A stretch of DNA of 20,707 nucleotides from F23-B02 sp946405205 (GCA_946405205.1 CAMJGL010000028.1:1-20707), one strand, 5' to 3'. Positions 12,726 through 20,495 are shown, counted from the first letter of the stretch. Notes: generated by a model not told the origin, from the sequence alone. A program made the numbers and translations.

Positions 12726-15527
12726 ATGGCACAGAAATACGATGCTACCCTTAACCTGCCCAAGACCGAATTCCCCATGCGCGCCGGCCTGCCCAAGCGC
12801 GAGCCGGAGATGCTCAAGCACTGGGAGGAGCTGGACATCTATAACGAAATGCTCAGGAAGAACGAGGGCAAGCCCCTTTTTAACCTCCACGACGGACCTC
12901 CGTTCTCCAACGGAGCCATCCACATGGGCCACGCGCTCAACAAGACGCTGAAGGACTTCATCACCCGCTCCTACGCCATGCGCGGCTACTACACGCCGTA
13001 CATCCCCGGCTGGGACAACCACGGCATGCCCATCGAGAGCGCCATCATCAAGGAGCAGAAGCTCAACCACAAGGCCATGAGCGTCGCCGACTTCCGCTCC
13101 GCCTGCGAGGCTTACGCGAACAAGTATATCGGCGTCCAGATGGAGGGCTTCAAGCGCCTGGGCGTCATCGCAGACTGGGAGCATCCCTACAAGACCATGG
13201 ACAAGGGCTTCGAGGCCGACGAGGTCCGCGTGTTCGGCAAGATGTATAAAAACGGCCATATCTACAAGGGCCTGAAGCCCGTCTACTGGTGCGCCCACGA
13301 CGAGACCGCGCTGGCAGAGGCCGAGATCGAGTATCAGGACGACCCCTGCACCACCGTTTACGTCAAGTTCCCCATGAACGACGACCTCGGCAAGCTCCCG
13401 CACCTTGACAAGTCGAAGCTTTTCTTCGTCATCTGGACGACCACCATCTGGACCCTGCCCGGCAACCTCGCCATCGCCCTGCACCCCGACGAGAGCTACG
13501 CCGTCGTCAAGGCCCCCAACGGTGAAATGTATATCATGGCCGAGGCTCTGACCGAGAAGGTCATGGGTATCGGCGGCTTCACCGAGTATGAGATCCTTGA
13601 GACCCATTCCGGCAGCTTCTACGAGAATATGCTGGCCGACCATCCCTTCCTGCCCAAGACCAGCCGCCTGCTGCTGGCCGACTACGTCACCATGGACTCC
13701 GGTACCGGCTGCGTCCACACCGCTCCCGGCTTCGGCGCCGAAGACTACCTGACCTGCAAAAAGTACGGCATGGAAATGGTCGTTCCCGTTGACGATCAGG
13801 GCCGCCACACCGATTACGCCGGCAAGTACGCCGGCATGGGCACCGAGGAATCGAACCCCGTCATCCTCAAGGACATGAAGGAGAGCGGCGTCCTCTTCGC
13901 CTCCGAGGATATCGTCCACAGCTATCCCCACTGCTGGCGCTGCAAGAACCCCATCATCTTCCGCGCAACTCCGCAGTGGTTCTGCTCGGTCGATTCCTTC
14001 AAGGACGAGGCCATCGCCGCCTGCGAGGACGTGCGCTGGCTGCCCGTCTGGGGCAAGGAGCGCATGGGCGCGATGATCCGCGAGCGCGCCGACTGGTGCA
14101 TCTCCCGTCAGCGCCGCTGGGGTCTGCCCATCCCCGTGTTCTACTGCTCGGACTGCGGCAAGCCCGTCTGCACCGACGAGAGCATCGAGACCGTCGCAAA
14201 GGTGTTCGAGGAGCGCGGCTCCAACGCATGGTTTGAGCTGGAGGCCGGGGAGCTTCTGCCCGAGGGCTTCAAGTGCCCCCACTGCGGCGGCGTACACTTC
14301 ACCAAGGAGACCGACACGCTCGACGGCTGGTTCGACTCCGGCTCCACCCACTATGCCGCGATGAAGCGCGACCAGGGCTTCTGGCCGAGCACCATGTATA
14401 TCGAGGGCGGCGACCAGTACAGAGGCTGGTTCCAGTCCTCACTGCTCGTGGCCGTCGGCGCACTGGGTCAGGGCGCACCGTACAAGGAGTGCCTCACCCA
14501 CGGCTGGACGGTCGACGGCGAAGGTAAGGCCATGCACAAGTCCCTCGGCAACGGCGTCGATCCCGCCGACATCATCAGCGAGTTCGGCGCGGACATGATC
14601 CGCCTGTGGGCAGGCTCTGCCGACTACCATGTCGATGTCCGCTGCTCGAAGGAGATCTTCAAGCAGCTTTCCCAGAACTACCTCAAGTTCCGCAACACCG
14701 CCCGCTACTGCCTCGGCAACCTCGCCGGCTTCGACGCGGACGACCTCGTCAAGCCCGAGGACATGATGGAGCTCGACCGCTGGGCGCTCACCCGCCTGAA
14801 CGCCCTCATCGAGAAGGCCGCCGCGGCATACAACGACTATGAGTTCCACGTCGTATCCCACCTCATCAACGATTTCTGCGTTGTGGAGCTTTCAAACTTC
14901 TACCTCGACATCATCAAGGACAGGCTCTACTGCGAGGAGGCAAACGGCCTCAAGCGCCGCTCGGCCCAGACCGCGCTGTTCCTCATCCTCGACACCCTGA
15001 CCAAGATGTTCGCACCCATCCTTGCCTTCACCTGCGATGAGATCTGGCTGGCGATGCCCCACCGCGCCGAGGACGACGCAAGGAACGTCGTGCTCAACGA
15101 GATGAACAAGCCCTTCACCGAGTACGCCCTCGACGAGGCCGCCATGGCCGATTGGGACGCGCTCATCTCCGTCAGGGACGACGTCAACGGCGTTCTTGAG
15201 CGCGCCCGCGCCGACAAGCGCATCGGCAAGCCCCTCGAGGCCGCCGTCACCCTGCGCGCAAAGGGCGAGAGCAAGGCTGTCGTCGACAGAGTATCGCGCA
15301 TGAATCTTCAGGAGCTGCTGATCGTCTCCGAATGCCTCATCGCCGAGGATGACGAGGTCGATCCCGAGGCCGTTACCGCCGTCGGCGCGAACAACAGCGG
15401 CCTGACCGTGTCCGTCAAGGAAGCCGCCGGCGTCAAGTGCCCCCGCTGCTGGATGCACTCGACAGCCGCCGATCCCGAGACCGGCCTGTGCCCCCGCTGC
15501 GCCGCCGTCGTGGCCAAGCTTGACTAA
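12726..15527 (+). CDS. ileS: Isoleucyl-tRNA synthetase
   Basis: A 933-residue class I aminoacyl-tRNA synthetase charging tRNA-Ile. The HIGH box is HMGH (66-69) in PPFSNGAIHMGHA. The editing (CP1) domain shows TTIWTLPGNLAIALHP and TGCVHTAPGFGAEDY. The KMSKS loop reads KAMHKS (601-606). A C-terminal zinc finger has CPRC (905-908) and CPRC (922-925), typical of the bacterial IleS1 form. An AGAGGAG site sits 9 bases before the ATG. Strongly GC-biased codon choice suggests high expression. In B. subtilis ileS also sits between divIVA and lspA. Confidence 0.98.
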   Translation: MAQKYDATLNLPKTEFPMRAGLPKREPEMLKHWEELDIYNEMLRKNEGKPLFNLHDGPPFSNGAIHMGHALNKTLKDFITRSYAMRGYYTPYIPGWDNHGMPIESAIIKEQKLNHKAMSVADFRSACEAYANKYIGVQMEGFKRLGVIADWEHPYKTMDKGFEADEVRVFGKMYKNGHIYKGLKPVYWCAHDETALAEAEIEYQDDPCTTVYVKFPMNDDLGKLPHLDKSKLFFVIWTTTIWTLPGNLAIALHPDESYAVVKAPNGEMYIMAEALTEKVMGIGGFTEYEILETHSGSFYENMLADHPFLPKTSRLLLADYVTMDSGTGCVHTAPGFGAEDYLTCKKYGMEMVVPVDDQGRHTDYAGKYAGMGTEESNPVILKDMKESGVLFASEDIVHSYPHCWRCKNPIIFRATPQWFCSVDSFKDEAIAACEDVRWLPVWGKERMGAMIRERADWCISRQRRWGLPIPVFYCSDCGKPVCTDESIETVAKVFEERGSNAWFELEAGELLPEGFKCPHCGGVHFTKETDTLDGWFDSGSTHYAAMKRDQGFWPSTMYIEGGDQYRGWFQSSLLVAVGALGQGAPYKECLTHGWTVDGEGKAMHKSLGNGVDPADIISEFGADMIRLWAGSADYHVDVRCSKEIFKQLSQNYLKFRNTARYCLGNLAGFDADDLVKPEDMMELDRWALTRLNALIEKAAAAYNDYEFHVVSHLINDFCVVELSNFYLDIIKDRLYCEEANGLKRRSAQTALFLILDTLTKMFAPILAFTCDEIWLAMPHRAEDDARNVVLNEMNKPFTEYALDEAAMADWDALISVRDDVNGVLERARADKRIGKPLEAAVTLRAKGESKAVVDRVSRMNLQELLIVSECLIAEDDEVDPEAVTAVGANNSGLTVSVKEAAGVKCPRCWMHSTAADPETGLCPRCAAVVAKLD

Positions 15528-15540
15528 TCGCAGTTTTTGG

Positions 15541-15584
15541 TGCATTATATAAGCGCAGGGGTTTTCCTCTGCGCTTAAAATGCA
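15541..15584 (+). other. Long stem-loop between ileS and lspA
   Basis: AAGCGCAGGGG (15551-15561), loop TTTT, CCTCTGCGCTT (15566-15576) form an 11-bp stem with one G-U pair. An outer stem TGCATT (15541-15546) with AATGCA (15579-15584) extends it. No T-run follows on either strand, so it is a poor intrinsic terminator. It may be an mRNA processing or stability element, letting lspA be read from the ileS transcript. Confidence 0.65.
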
Positions 15585-15629
15585 GTATCAGGCGGCAAAA
15601 ATCATACCCGCCGCCGAAAGGATAGAGAT

Positions 15630-16475
15630 ATGCTGTACGCCATAATCGCCGTGATAATACTCATCGCGGATCAGTGGCTCAAATACTGGGTCACAGTAAA
15701 CATCACTCTTGCCACCGGCTCCGAGGCCCTGATACCCGGGGTTGTCAAGCTGGTCAATATCCACAACTCCGGCATGTCCTTCGGCCTGCTGGACAATGTG
15801 CCCTTTGCACGGTGGCTCCTCATCGGCCTGACCGCCGTGATGGTCGCCGTCATCGTCATCCTGCTCGTGCGGCGCACCTTCGATTCTAAATTCGCCGTCT
15901 GGTGCGAGGTGCTGGTTCTGGCCGGCGCACTGGGCAACTGCATCGACAGGGTCCTCTACGGCTACGTTGTGGATATGTTCAAGCTGGAGTTTGTTAATTT
16001 CGCGGTGTTCAACATCGCGGATATCGTGCTCGTTGTCTCCTGCCTGATGTTTATCATCTACCTGTTCGTCAGCTACAGGGAGGACGGCGGGAAAAAGCCC
16101 GCGAAAAAGCCCGCGCCCAAAGCTCCCGCAGATAAGTTTGAGGAGATCTTCGGCATCGAGAGCACCGACCCCGCGGCCGCCGTGGCTCCGAGCAAAGGCT
16201 CCGCCGATGTTTTCGGCTTTGATACCGCCGCCGCGGAATTTCCCGCCGGGGCGACGCCCATAAAGGCGGGCGGCTCCGCACGGGTGAGCAGCGATGAGTT
16301 CTGGAACTCCTTCAAAACGGAGCTCCACGCCGAGCCTCCGGCTGACGCCGCGCCCGAGGCGCCCGTCCGGGCGAAACCCGCCGAGACCCCCGGGCCCCGT
16401 CCCGCTAAAAAGCCCGCACCCAAGGCCGAGAGCTATGATATAGAGGATATCCTCGCGGAATTCAGAGATATTTAA
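15630..16475 (+). CDS. lspA: Lipoprotein signal peptidase LspA with a long C-terminal tail
   Basis: Residues 1-150 form a complete LspA with four membrane segments. Catalytic Asp106 is in GALGNCIDR and Asp131 in VFNIADI; DQWLK (14-18) and NSGMSFG (46-52) are family marks. It cleaves signal peptides of prolipoproteins after Lgt acts. The odd part is residues 151-281, about 130 extra residues beyond the usual end, rich in Ala, Pro, Lys and Glu. They carry short acidic-aromatic segments (DKFEEIFGIE, DEFWNSFKTE) and end in YDIEDILAEFRDI. By the positive-inside rule the tail should be cytoplasmic. The reading frame is clean, so this is a genuine extension. An AAAGGA site precedes the ATG; the stop overlaps the rluD-like start. 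Confidence 0.94.
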   Translation: MLYAIIAVIILIADQWLKYWVTVNITLATGSEALIPGVVKLVNIHNSGMSFGLLDNVPFARWLLIGLTAVMVAVIVILLVRRTFDSKFAVWCEVLVLAGALGNCIDRVLYGYVVDMFKLEFVNFAVFNIADIVLVVSCLMFIIYLFVSYREDGGKKPAKKPAPKAPADKFEEIFGIESTDPAAAVAPSKGSADVFGFDTAAAEFPAGATPIKAGGSARVSSDEFWNSFKTELHAEPPADAAPEAPVRAKPAETPGPRPAKKPAPKAESYDIEDILAEFRDI

Positions 16476-17395
16476 TGGATAATATAATAGTAATAATTGC
16501 ACAGGAGAGCGCCGACAGGATCGACGCTCTTCTTGCTCAAAACGTGCCTGAACTCACCCGCAGCGCCGCCCAGCGGCTTCTGGACGCGGGCGCCGTGAGC
16601 GTGGACGGCAGGCCGGTGAAGAAAAATTATAAGTGCTCGGCGGGCGACAGGATAGAGCTACGCCTGCCGGAAACGCGGGAAGCCGAGCTCGTGCCGCAGG
16701 ATATCCCCCTCGATATCGTGTACGAGGACGGGGACGTCGTCGTCGTGAACAAGCCGCGGGGCATGGTGGTGCATCCCGCGCCCGGACATCCCGACGCAAC
16801 GCTCGTCAACGCGCTTATGCACCATTGCGGCGCTTCGTTGTCGGGCATCGGCGGCGAAAAACGCCCGGGCATCGTCCACCGGATAGACAAGGACACCTCG
16901 GGGCTTCTGATAGCGGCGAAAAACGATTTTTCGCACCTTAGCCTCTCGGCTCAGCTTGCTGACCGCAGCCTCTCCCGCGTCTACGAGGCCGTCGTCAGGG
17001 GCAATTTCCGCGAGGACAGCGGCACCGTGGACGCCCCCGTCGGGCGGCATCCGACTGACCGCAAAAAGATGGCGGTCACGGATAAAAATTCCCGCCCCGC
17101 CGTGACCCACTGGGAGGTGATCGCGCGCTACCGCGGCTATACGCACATCCGCTGCCGGCTCGAGACCGGCCGCACGCATCAGATAAGGGTGCATATGGCG
17201 CATATCGGCCATCCGCTGCTGGGCGATCACGTCTACGGCGCGCCGAGTCCCGACAAGGGGCTCGAGGGTCAGTGCCTGCACGCGAGGGAACTCAAATTCA
17301 TCCACCCGCGCACGGGCGAGCCTGTGCATATTCAGACCGAGCTCCCGCCGTATTTTCTGGACGTATTGAAAAAGCTTGCTCCGAATGGGAAATGA
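16475..17395 (+). CDS. RluA/RluD family 23S rRNA-type pseudouridine synthase
   Basis: A 306-residue enzyme with an N-terminal S4 RNA-binding domain (about 13-60) and a catalytic domain. The active-site Asp138 is in HRIDKDTSGLL, and the family's VVNKPRGMVVHPAPGH, RLETGRTHQIRVH and HPLLGDHVYG are present. It is like RluD and B. subtilis YlyB, which sits after lspA in the same way. It converts uridine to pseudouridine in rRNA, probably 23S, though the exact site is not certain. The ATG overlaps the lspA stop (TAATG at 16473-16477). No strong Shine-Dalgarno site is seen, so it is likely translated by coupling. Confidence 0.93.
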   Translation: MDNIIVIIAQESADRIDALLAQNVPELTRSAAQRLLDAGAVSVDGRPVKKNYKCSAGDRIELRLPETREAELVPQDIPLDIVYEDGDVVVVNKPRGMVVHPAPGHPDATLVNALMHHCGASLSGIGGEKRPGIVHRIDKDTSGLLIAAKNDFSHLSLSAQLADRSLSRVYEAVVRGNFREDSGTVDAPVGRHPTDRKKMAVTDKNSRPAVTHWEVIARYRGYTHIRCRLETGRTHQIRVHMAHIGHPLLGDHVYGAPSPDKGLEGQCLHARELKFIHPRTGEPVHIQTELPPYFLDVLKKLAPNGK

Positions 17396-17512
17396 GTCTG
17401 CATCGCGGGTGTTTTCTGCCGAAATGATGCAGTTATGATGCGATTCGGTGTCGAAAAAGACGCTTTTTTGGGGTAGTATCCTCCCGAACGAACCCTTTCG
17501 GAGGCACAGCAC
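17396..17512 (+). other. Gap after the pseudouridine synthase: hairpin and possible promoter
   Basis: CTGCATC (17398-17404) and GATGCAG (17426-17432) form a 7-bp stem with a 21-base loop but no T-run directly after. A T-run occurs later (17464-17469) without a good stem. A possible promoter for the next gene is TCGAAA (17451-17456), 17 bases, TAGTAT (17474-17479). GGAGG at 17500-17504 is the ribosome-binding site of the next gene. Confidence 0.4.
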
Positions 17513-18298
17513 ATGAATAATAAAACAAAGCACAAGTCGGGCATCGCAGTCTTTTTCATCTTCGCGGTGCTGCTTATCGGCGCTGCCGCGGTACTGCACA
17601 TTCTGATAAGCGGAGCGCTTCAGGACAGCGGCAAAGCGCCCTCCGCACGGAATGAGGTGCGCAAGTCCGCGCTTGCCGCTGACCCCGAGCCGACGGCGAG
17701 CGCGGCTCTGCCCGACGCTTCGGAGGCTCCCGAGGCCGCATGGAACCTCCTGCTCGTAAATCCGTGGAACGAGCTGCCCGAAGACTTTTCGGTGGAGCTC
17801 AGGGAGCTTGGCGACGGAGAGGCCGTCGATGAAAGAGCCTATCCCGACCTGCAGGCTATGCTGGACGACGCCCGCGCCGAGGGCCTGTCTCCAATAGTCT
17901 GCTCATCATACCGGACGCGGGAAAAGCAGCAGGAGCTTTTCACCAGAAGAGTCGGCAGGCTTACAGCCGCGGGCTATTCCGAGCAGGAGGCCGTGATCGA
18001 GGCCGGAAAGTGGGTAGCCGTCCCGGGTACCAGCGAGCACCAGACGGGTCTTGCCCTTGATATCATTTCCTCGTCCTATCAGGTGCTCGACAGAGATCAG
18101 GAAAACACCGCCGAGCAGCGATGGCTCATGGAAAACTCGTATAAGTACGGCTTTATCCTGCGCTATCCAAGCGACAAGAGCGAGATAACGGGCATAAACT
18201 ATGAGCCCTGGCATTACCGCTACGTCGGCAAGGAGGCCGCGAAGGAGATATACGAAAAGGGCCTTTGCCTTGAAGAGTATTTGGAGTATCTAAACTGA
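17513..18298 (+). CDS. VanY-type D-alanyl-D-alanine carboxypeptidase (M15B)
   Basis: A 261-residue protein with an N-terminal signal anchor (about residues 11-33) and an Ala/Pro/Glu-rich linker. The extracellular zinc peptidase domain is about 78-261. Metal and catalytic residues are present: SEHQTGLALD gives His176 and Asp183, and EPWHYRYVG gives Glu231 and His234. SSYRTREKQQELF (131-143) is also typical. Such enzymes trim the terminal D-Ala from peptidoglycan stem peptides; the VanY name is by family and does not imply vancomycin resistance, as no van genes are nearby. GGAGG lies 8 bases before the ATG. Confidence 0.92.
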   Translation: MNNKTKHKSGIAVFFIFAVLLIGAAAVLHILISGALQDSGKAPSARNEVRKSALAADPEPTASAALPDASEAPEAAWNLLLVNPWNELPEDFSVELRELGDGEAVDERAYPDLQAMLDDARAEGLSPIVCSSYRTREKQQELFTRRVGRLTAAGYSEQEAVIEAGKWVAVPGTSEHQTGLALDIISSSYQVLDRDQENTAEQRWLMENSYKYGFILRYPSDKSEITGINYEPWHYRYVGKEAAKEIYEKGLCLEEYLEYLN

Positions 18299-18327
18299 GA
18301 AGATACGGCGAAAAGCCGAATCAATGC

Positions 18328-18356
18328 TTGCGCAGACGGCGGCAAAGGAGTATAAT
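18328..18356 (+). promoter_or_regulatory. Candidate promoter of the GNAT gene
   Basis: TTGCGC (18328-18333), a 17-base spacer and a perfect TATAAT (18351-18356). Transcription would begin near 18363, giving a leader of about 140 bases before the acetyltransferase ATG. Confidence 0.55.
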
Positions 18357-18424
18357 GAGCTTACCGGCACGACCGGAATAAATTTATTGGAGAACGCTGT
18401 TTGAAACTGAACAACACCTTGGAG

Positions 18425-18495
18425 ATTGTGGGCTGACCCGGGAGGCCGCACACAATTCCGCACCTCCCGAAAAACATACTGCAATTTTCAGGAGG
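18425..18495 (+). promoter_or_regulatory. Structured leader that could mask the GNAT ribosome-binding site
   Basis: CGGGAGG (18439-18445) can pair with CCTCCCG (18463-18469) in a 7-bp stem. The same CCTCC (18463-18467) is complementary to the GGAGG ribosome-binding site (18491-18495). A third pairing, ATTGTG (18425-18430) with CACAAT (18451-18456), would compete with the first. The arrangement resembles a translational switch but matches no riboswitch I know, and it may be chance in GC-rich DNA. Confidence 0.4.
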
Positions 18496-18503
18496 AACAA
18501 AAC

Positions 18504-19115
18504 ATGAAAAACATTATCATTCGCAATGAAACCCCGGCTGACTACCGTACCGTCGAAAATCTGACCCGAGAGGCATTCTGGAACGTCTACCGTCCCGGCT
18601 GCCTTGAGCACTATGTCCTGCACACCTTCCGCACCGACCCCGCCTTCGTCCCCGAGCTTGATCTCGTGATGGAGCTGGATGGAGAGATCATCGGCCATGT
18701 GATGTATGTCCGCTCCGCCATCAAAGCCGATGACGGCAGGATGATACCAATCATGACCTTCGGCCCCATAAGCATCGCGCCGCAGTATAAGCGGCAGGGC
18801 TATGGCAAGAAGCTTCTGGATCACTCCATGGAGAAGGCAAAGAGTATGGGCGCGGGCGCGCTGGCCATTACCGGCAACATCGACTTCTACGGAAAAAGCG
18901 GCTTCGTGGTTTCAAAGACCCGCGGCGTTCGGTATGAGGACGATCCCGATGCGGATTATTTTCTCATCGCCGAGCTGGAGCCGGGATTCCTGGACGGGAT
19001 CTCCGGCACCTACAAGGATCCGGAAGGCTACTTCGTGGATGAGAAAGAGGCCGAAGAATTTGACGCCTCCTTCCCGCCCAAGGAAAAACTGAAGCTCCCC
19101 GGACAAATATTCTAA
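18504..19115 (+). CDS. GNAT family N-acetyltransferase (YhbS-like)
   Basis: A 203-residue acetyl-CoA-dependent transferase beginning MKNIIIRNETPADY. The acetyl-CoA-binding motif A is ISIAPQYKRQGYGKKLLDHS, where the QGYG turn binds the pyrophosphate. A conserved FYGKSGFV follows, as in YhbS-like (COG3153-like) members. The tail (PEGYFVDEKEAEEFDASFP) is the usual C-terminal extension of this subgroup. The substrate is unknown. The ATG at 18504 has AGGAGG 8 bases upstream; the frame is open further upstream but without a good start. It appears to be a single gene with its own promoter and a strong terminator right after it. Confidence 0.88.
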   Translation: MKNIIIRNETPADYRTVENLTREAFWNVYRPGCLEHYVLHTFRTDPAFVPELDLVMELDGEIIGHVMYVRSAIKADDGRMIPIMTFGPISIAPQYKRQGYGKKLLDHSMEKAKSMGAGALAITGNIDFYGKSGFVVSKTRGVRYEDDPDADYFLIAELEPGFLDGISGTYKDPEGYFVDEKEAEEFDASFPPKEKLKLPGQIF

Positions 19116-19160
19116 GCAAAAACCGACGCTCAGCGATTGCTCGCTGAGCGTCATTTTTGC
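19116..19160. terminator. Bidirectional terminator after the GNAT gene
   Basis: GACGCTCAGCGA (19125-19136), loop TTGC, TCGCTGAGCGTC (19141-19152) form a perfect 12-bp stem. It is flanked by GCAAAAA (19116-19122) and TTTTTGC (19154-19160). The A-run and T-run allow termination in both directions: for the GNAT gene on the plus strand, and as a distant stop for the minus-strand EFR1 operon. Confidence 0.9.
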
Positions 19161-19329
19161 GCCCGCCCGTGTAAGACCATCGGTGACTTTTTCACCATCC
19201 AAGGCGGGAAGCGTTTCGCGTTTCAGGCTTGTTGGATCATAACTCTGAGAACAGGGCTGTTCAAGAGTTTTCTTAGGAGGAAGCAGCGCAAAGCTTGCGG
19301 GGCTATAAACAAAGAAAAGCCGATTTTTC
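19161..19329. other. Noncoding stretch between convergent genes
   Basis: About 170 bases with no convincing gene. Plus-strand frames lack a credible start with a ribosome-binding site. GGTGA-CTTTT-TCACC (19182-19196) is a small hairpin, and CCCGCC and GGCGGG flank it more widely. A minus-strand frame is open from the EFR1 region into here, but it overlaps real genes in another frame. It may be a degenerate or repeated intergenic segment. Confidence 0.45.
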
Positions 19330-20079
19330 TCAAAGTGCCTCGAAATGATACCTGGGCTTGCCGAGGCTCTTTTTGCCGTACTCGATGGCTTGGGCAGGGC
19401 AGCGGCAGATGCAGGCCATGCAGTGGGTGCAGTCGCCGCCCCAGACTGGCTTGCCGTTTTGGATCGTGATGCTGTTCGTCGGGCATAGCCTGGCACACTG
19501 ACCGCAGCCGGTGCAGGTGTCGCCGGCCGTAAAAGCATTTGCTTTGACGAAGAAAGAATAGAAGATCGGATTCACCGGACCGCTCAAGAAGCGGTAGTAG
19601 AGATTATTGCGGGGCGGCGGGAACGCTTGATTTGCCGCGATGGCAGAGATGGCGCGGTCAATGTCCGGCTCCGCCCCGGCAACGATCTGCCGTGCTTCCT
19701 CGGCCTGCGGCGCGTTGAACATAGCAATATAGTTTTCAGGCATGATGATCTGCGCCGTGCCCATATAGGCGAGTCCTTTATCCCGGCAGAGCGCGCGGTT
19801 ATACCCCGCGGCATTGCCGATCTCACTGCCACAGGTCATGACGAACCATGCCTGCGCCCCACTGGGAAAGTCCGTTTCCGCCAGCCAATTCCGCACAATG
19901 CGCGGAATACGCCAGCCGTAAGTGGGCGTGACGATGATCAGGCGCTCGTCGGATGTGACCGGCGAAGTATCGCCCGCCTTGATGCGGTCGTTCATGCTGA
20001 GAAGCTCGTCGCCGAGAGCTTCGGCGATGCGCTTTGCGATGTACCGGCTGTTCCCGGTACCGGAATAATATAAAATCAT
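19330..20079 (-). CDS. EFR1-type flavodoxin-ferredoxin protein
   Basis: A 249-residue fusion. The N-terminal flavodoxin-like domain has the FMN phosphate loop in YYSGTGNSRYIAKRIA (4-19) and TPTYGWRIPR (51-60). The C-terminal part has two 4Fe-4S clusters: CTGCGQCARLCP (Cys189, 192, 195, 199) and CTHCMACICRCP (Cys217, 220, 223, 227). The layout matches the EFR1 family, cytoplasmic electron carriers of unknown partner, common in gut Clostridia. The ATG at 20079 overlaps the stop of the upstream Def-like gene (ATGA), so the two are coupled. All cluster ligands are present. Confidence 0.9.
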   Translation of the reverse strand: MILYYSGTGNSRYIAKRIAEALGDELLSMNDRIKAGDTSPVTSDERLIIVTPTYGWRIPRIVRNWLAETDFPSGAQAWFVMTCGSEIGNAAGYNRALCRDKGLAYMGTAQIIMPENYIAMFNAPQAEEARQIVAGAEPDIDRAISAIAANQAFPPPRNNLYYRFLSGPVNPIFYSFFVKANAFTAGDTCTGCGQCARLCPTNSITIQNGKPVWGGDCTHCMACICRCPAQAIEYGKKSLGKPRYHFEAL

Positions 20080-20486
20080 ATCAAAATTCCCTCACAATGG
20101 TCGATTTCGTGCTGGATGATCTCCGCCGTCCAGCCGGTAAAGGTCTTGAGCCGTGTCTGGAACTTCTCGTTCTGCCACTGTACCTTGATGGTCTTATAGC
20201 GTTTCGTTTTTCGCGTGCCGGTGAGGGACAGGCAGCCCTCCTCAGCCTCATACGCCCCGGACTGCTTGACGATGACGGGGTTGAACATGACCATGTATTC
20301 GCCCTCGTTGTCAAAGGCGATAATGCGTTTGTTGACGCGGATCATATTCGCCGCCATGCCCACGCAGCTATCTTTGTGGGCGGCCAATGTGTCCAGCAGA
20401 TCCTGCGCCACGCCGAGATCGTCTGCCGTGGCGGGTTCAGCCTTCTGGGCGAGAAAAGCCTCGTCCTTGCAAATTTCACGAACCAT
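20076..20486 (-). CDS. Peptide deformylase-like protein with altered motif I
   Basis: A 136-residue member of the peptide deformylase family, which removes formyl from N-terminal fMet. Motif II is EGCLS (Cys85) and motif III QHEIDH (His126, Glu127, His130), so the metal site is complete. Motif I, normally GxGxAAxQ, reads CVGMAANM (41-48). The first Gly is Cys and the catalytic Gln is Met48. The protein ends soon after motif III, like short clostridial Def-like proteins. The usual housekeeping def neighbours (fmt, priA) are absent, so this is probably a paralogue. AAGGAGG lies 4 bases before the ATG and overlaps the regulator's stop. Confidence 0.85.
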   Translation of the reverse strand: MVREICKDEAFLAQKAEPATADDLGVAQDLLDTLAAHKDSCVGMAANMIRVNKRIIAFDNEGEYMVMFNPVIVKQSGAYEAEEGCLSLTGTRKTKRYKTIKVQWQNEKFQTRLKTFTGWTAEIIQHEIDHCEGILI

Positions 20487-20495
20487 GTGTCCTCC

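Noticed and set aside
12687..14351. 554-residue open frame on the minus strand opposite ileS
   Set aside because: It is antisense to the well-supported ileS. It is rich in Gly, Ala, Val, Leu and Asp, as expected from the complement of GC-biased codons, and has no ribosome-binding site or recognisable domain.
17513..18298. Vancomycin resistance function from the VanY-like gene
   Set aside because: No vanH, vanA, vanX or vanRS-like genes are in the window; stand-alone M15B carboxypeptidases are common housekeeping enzymes.
18355..18381. Eight-codon leader peptide (MSLPARPE) before the GNAT gene
   Set aside because: Although AAAGGAG precedes it, its ATG overlaps the TATAAT of the likely promoter, so it would not be transcribed; the spacing of 4 bases is also short.
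18324..18404. 26-residue small frame in the gap after the carboxypeptidase
   Set aside because: There is no ribosome-binding site, it overlaps the candidate promoter, and I see no family resemblance.
18912..19538. 208-residue minus-strand frame over the GNAT end and EFR1 end
   Set aside because: It overlaps two confident genes in other frames and runs through the terminator; its composition looks like a shadow frame.
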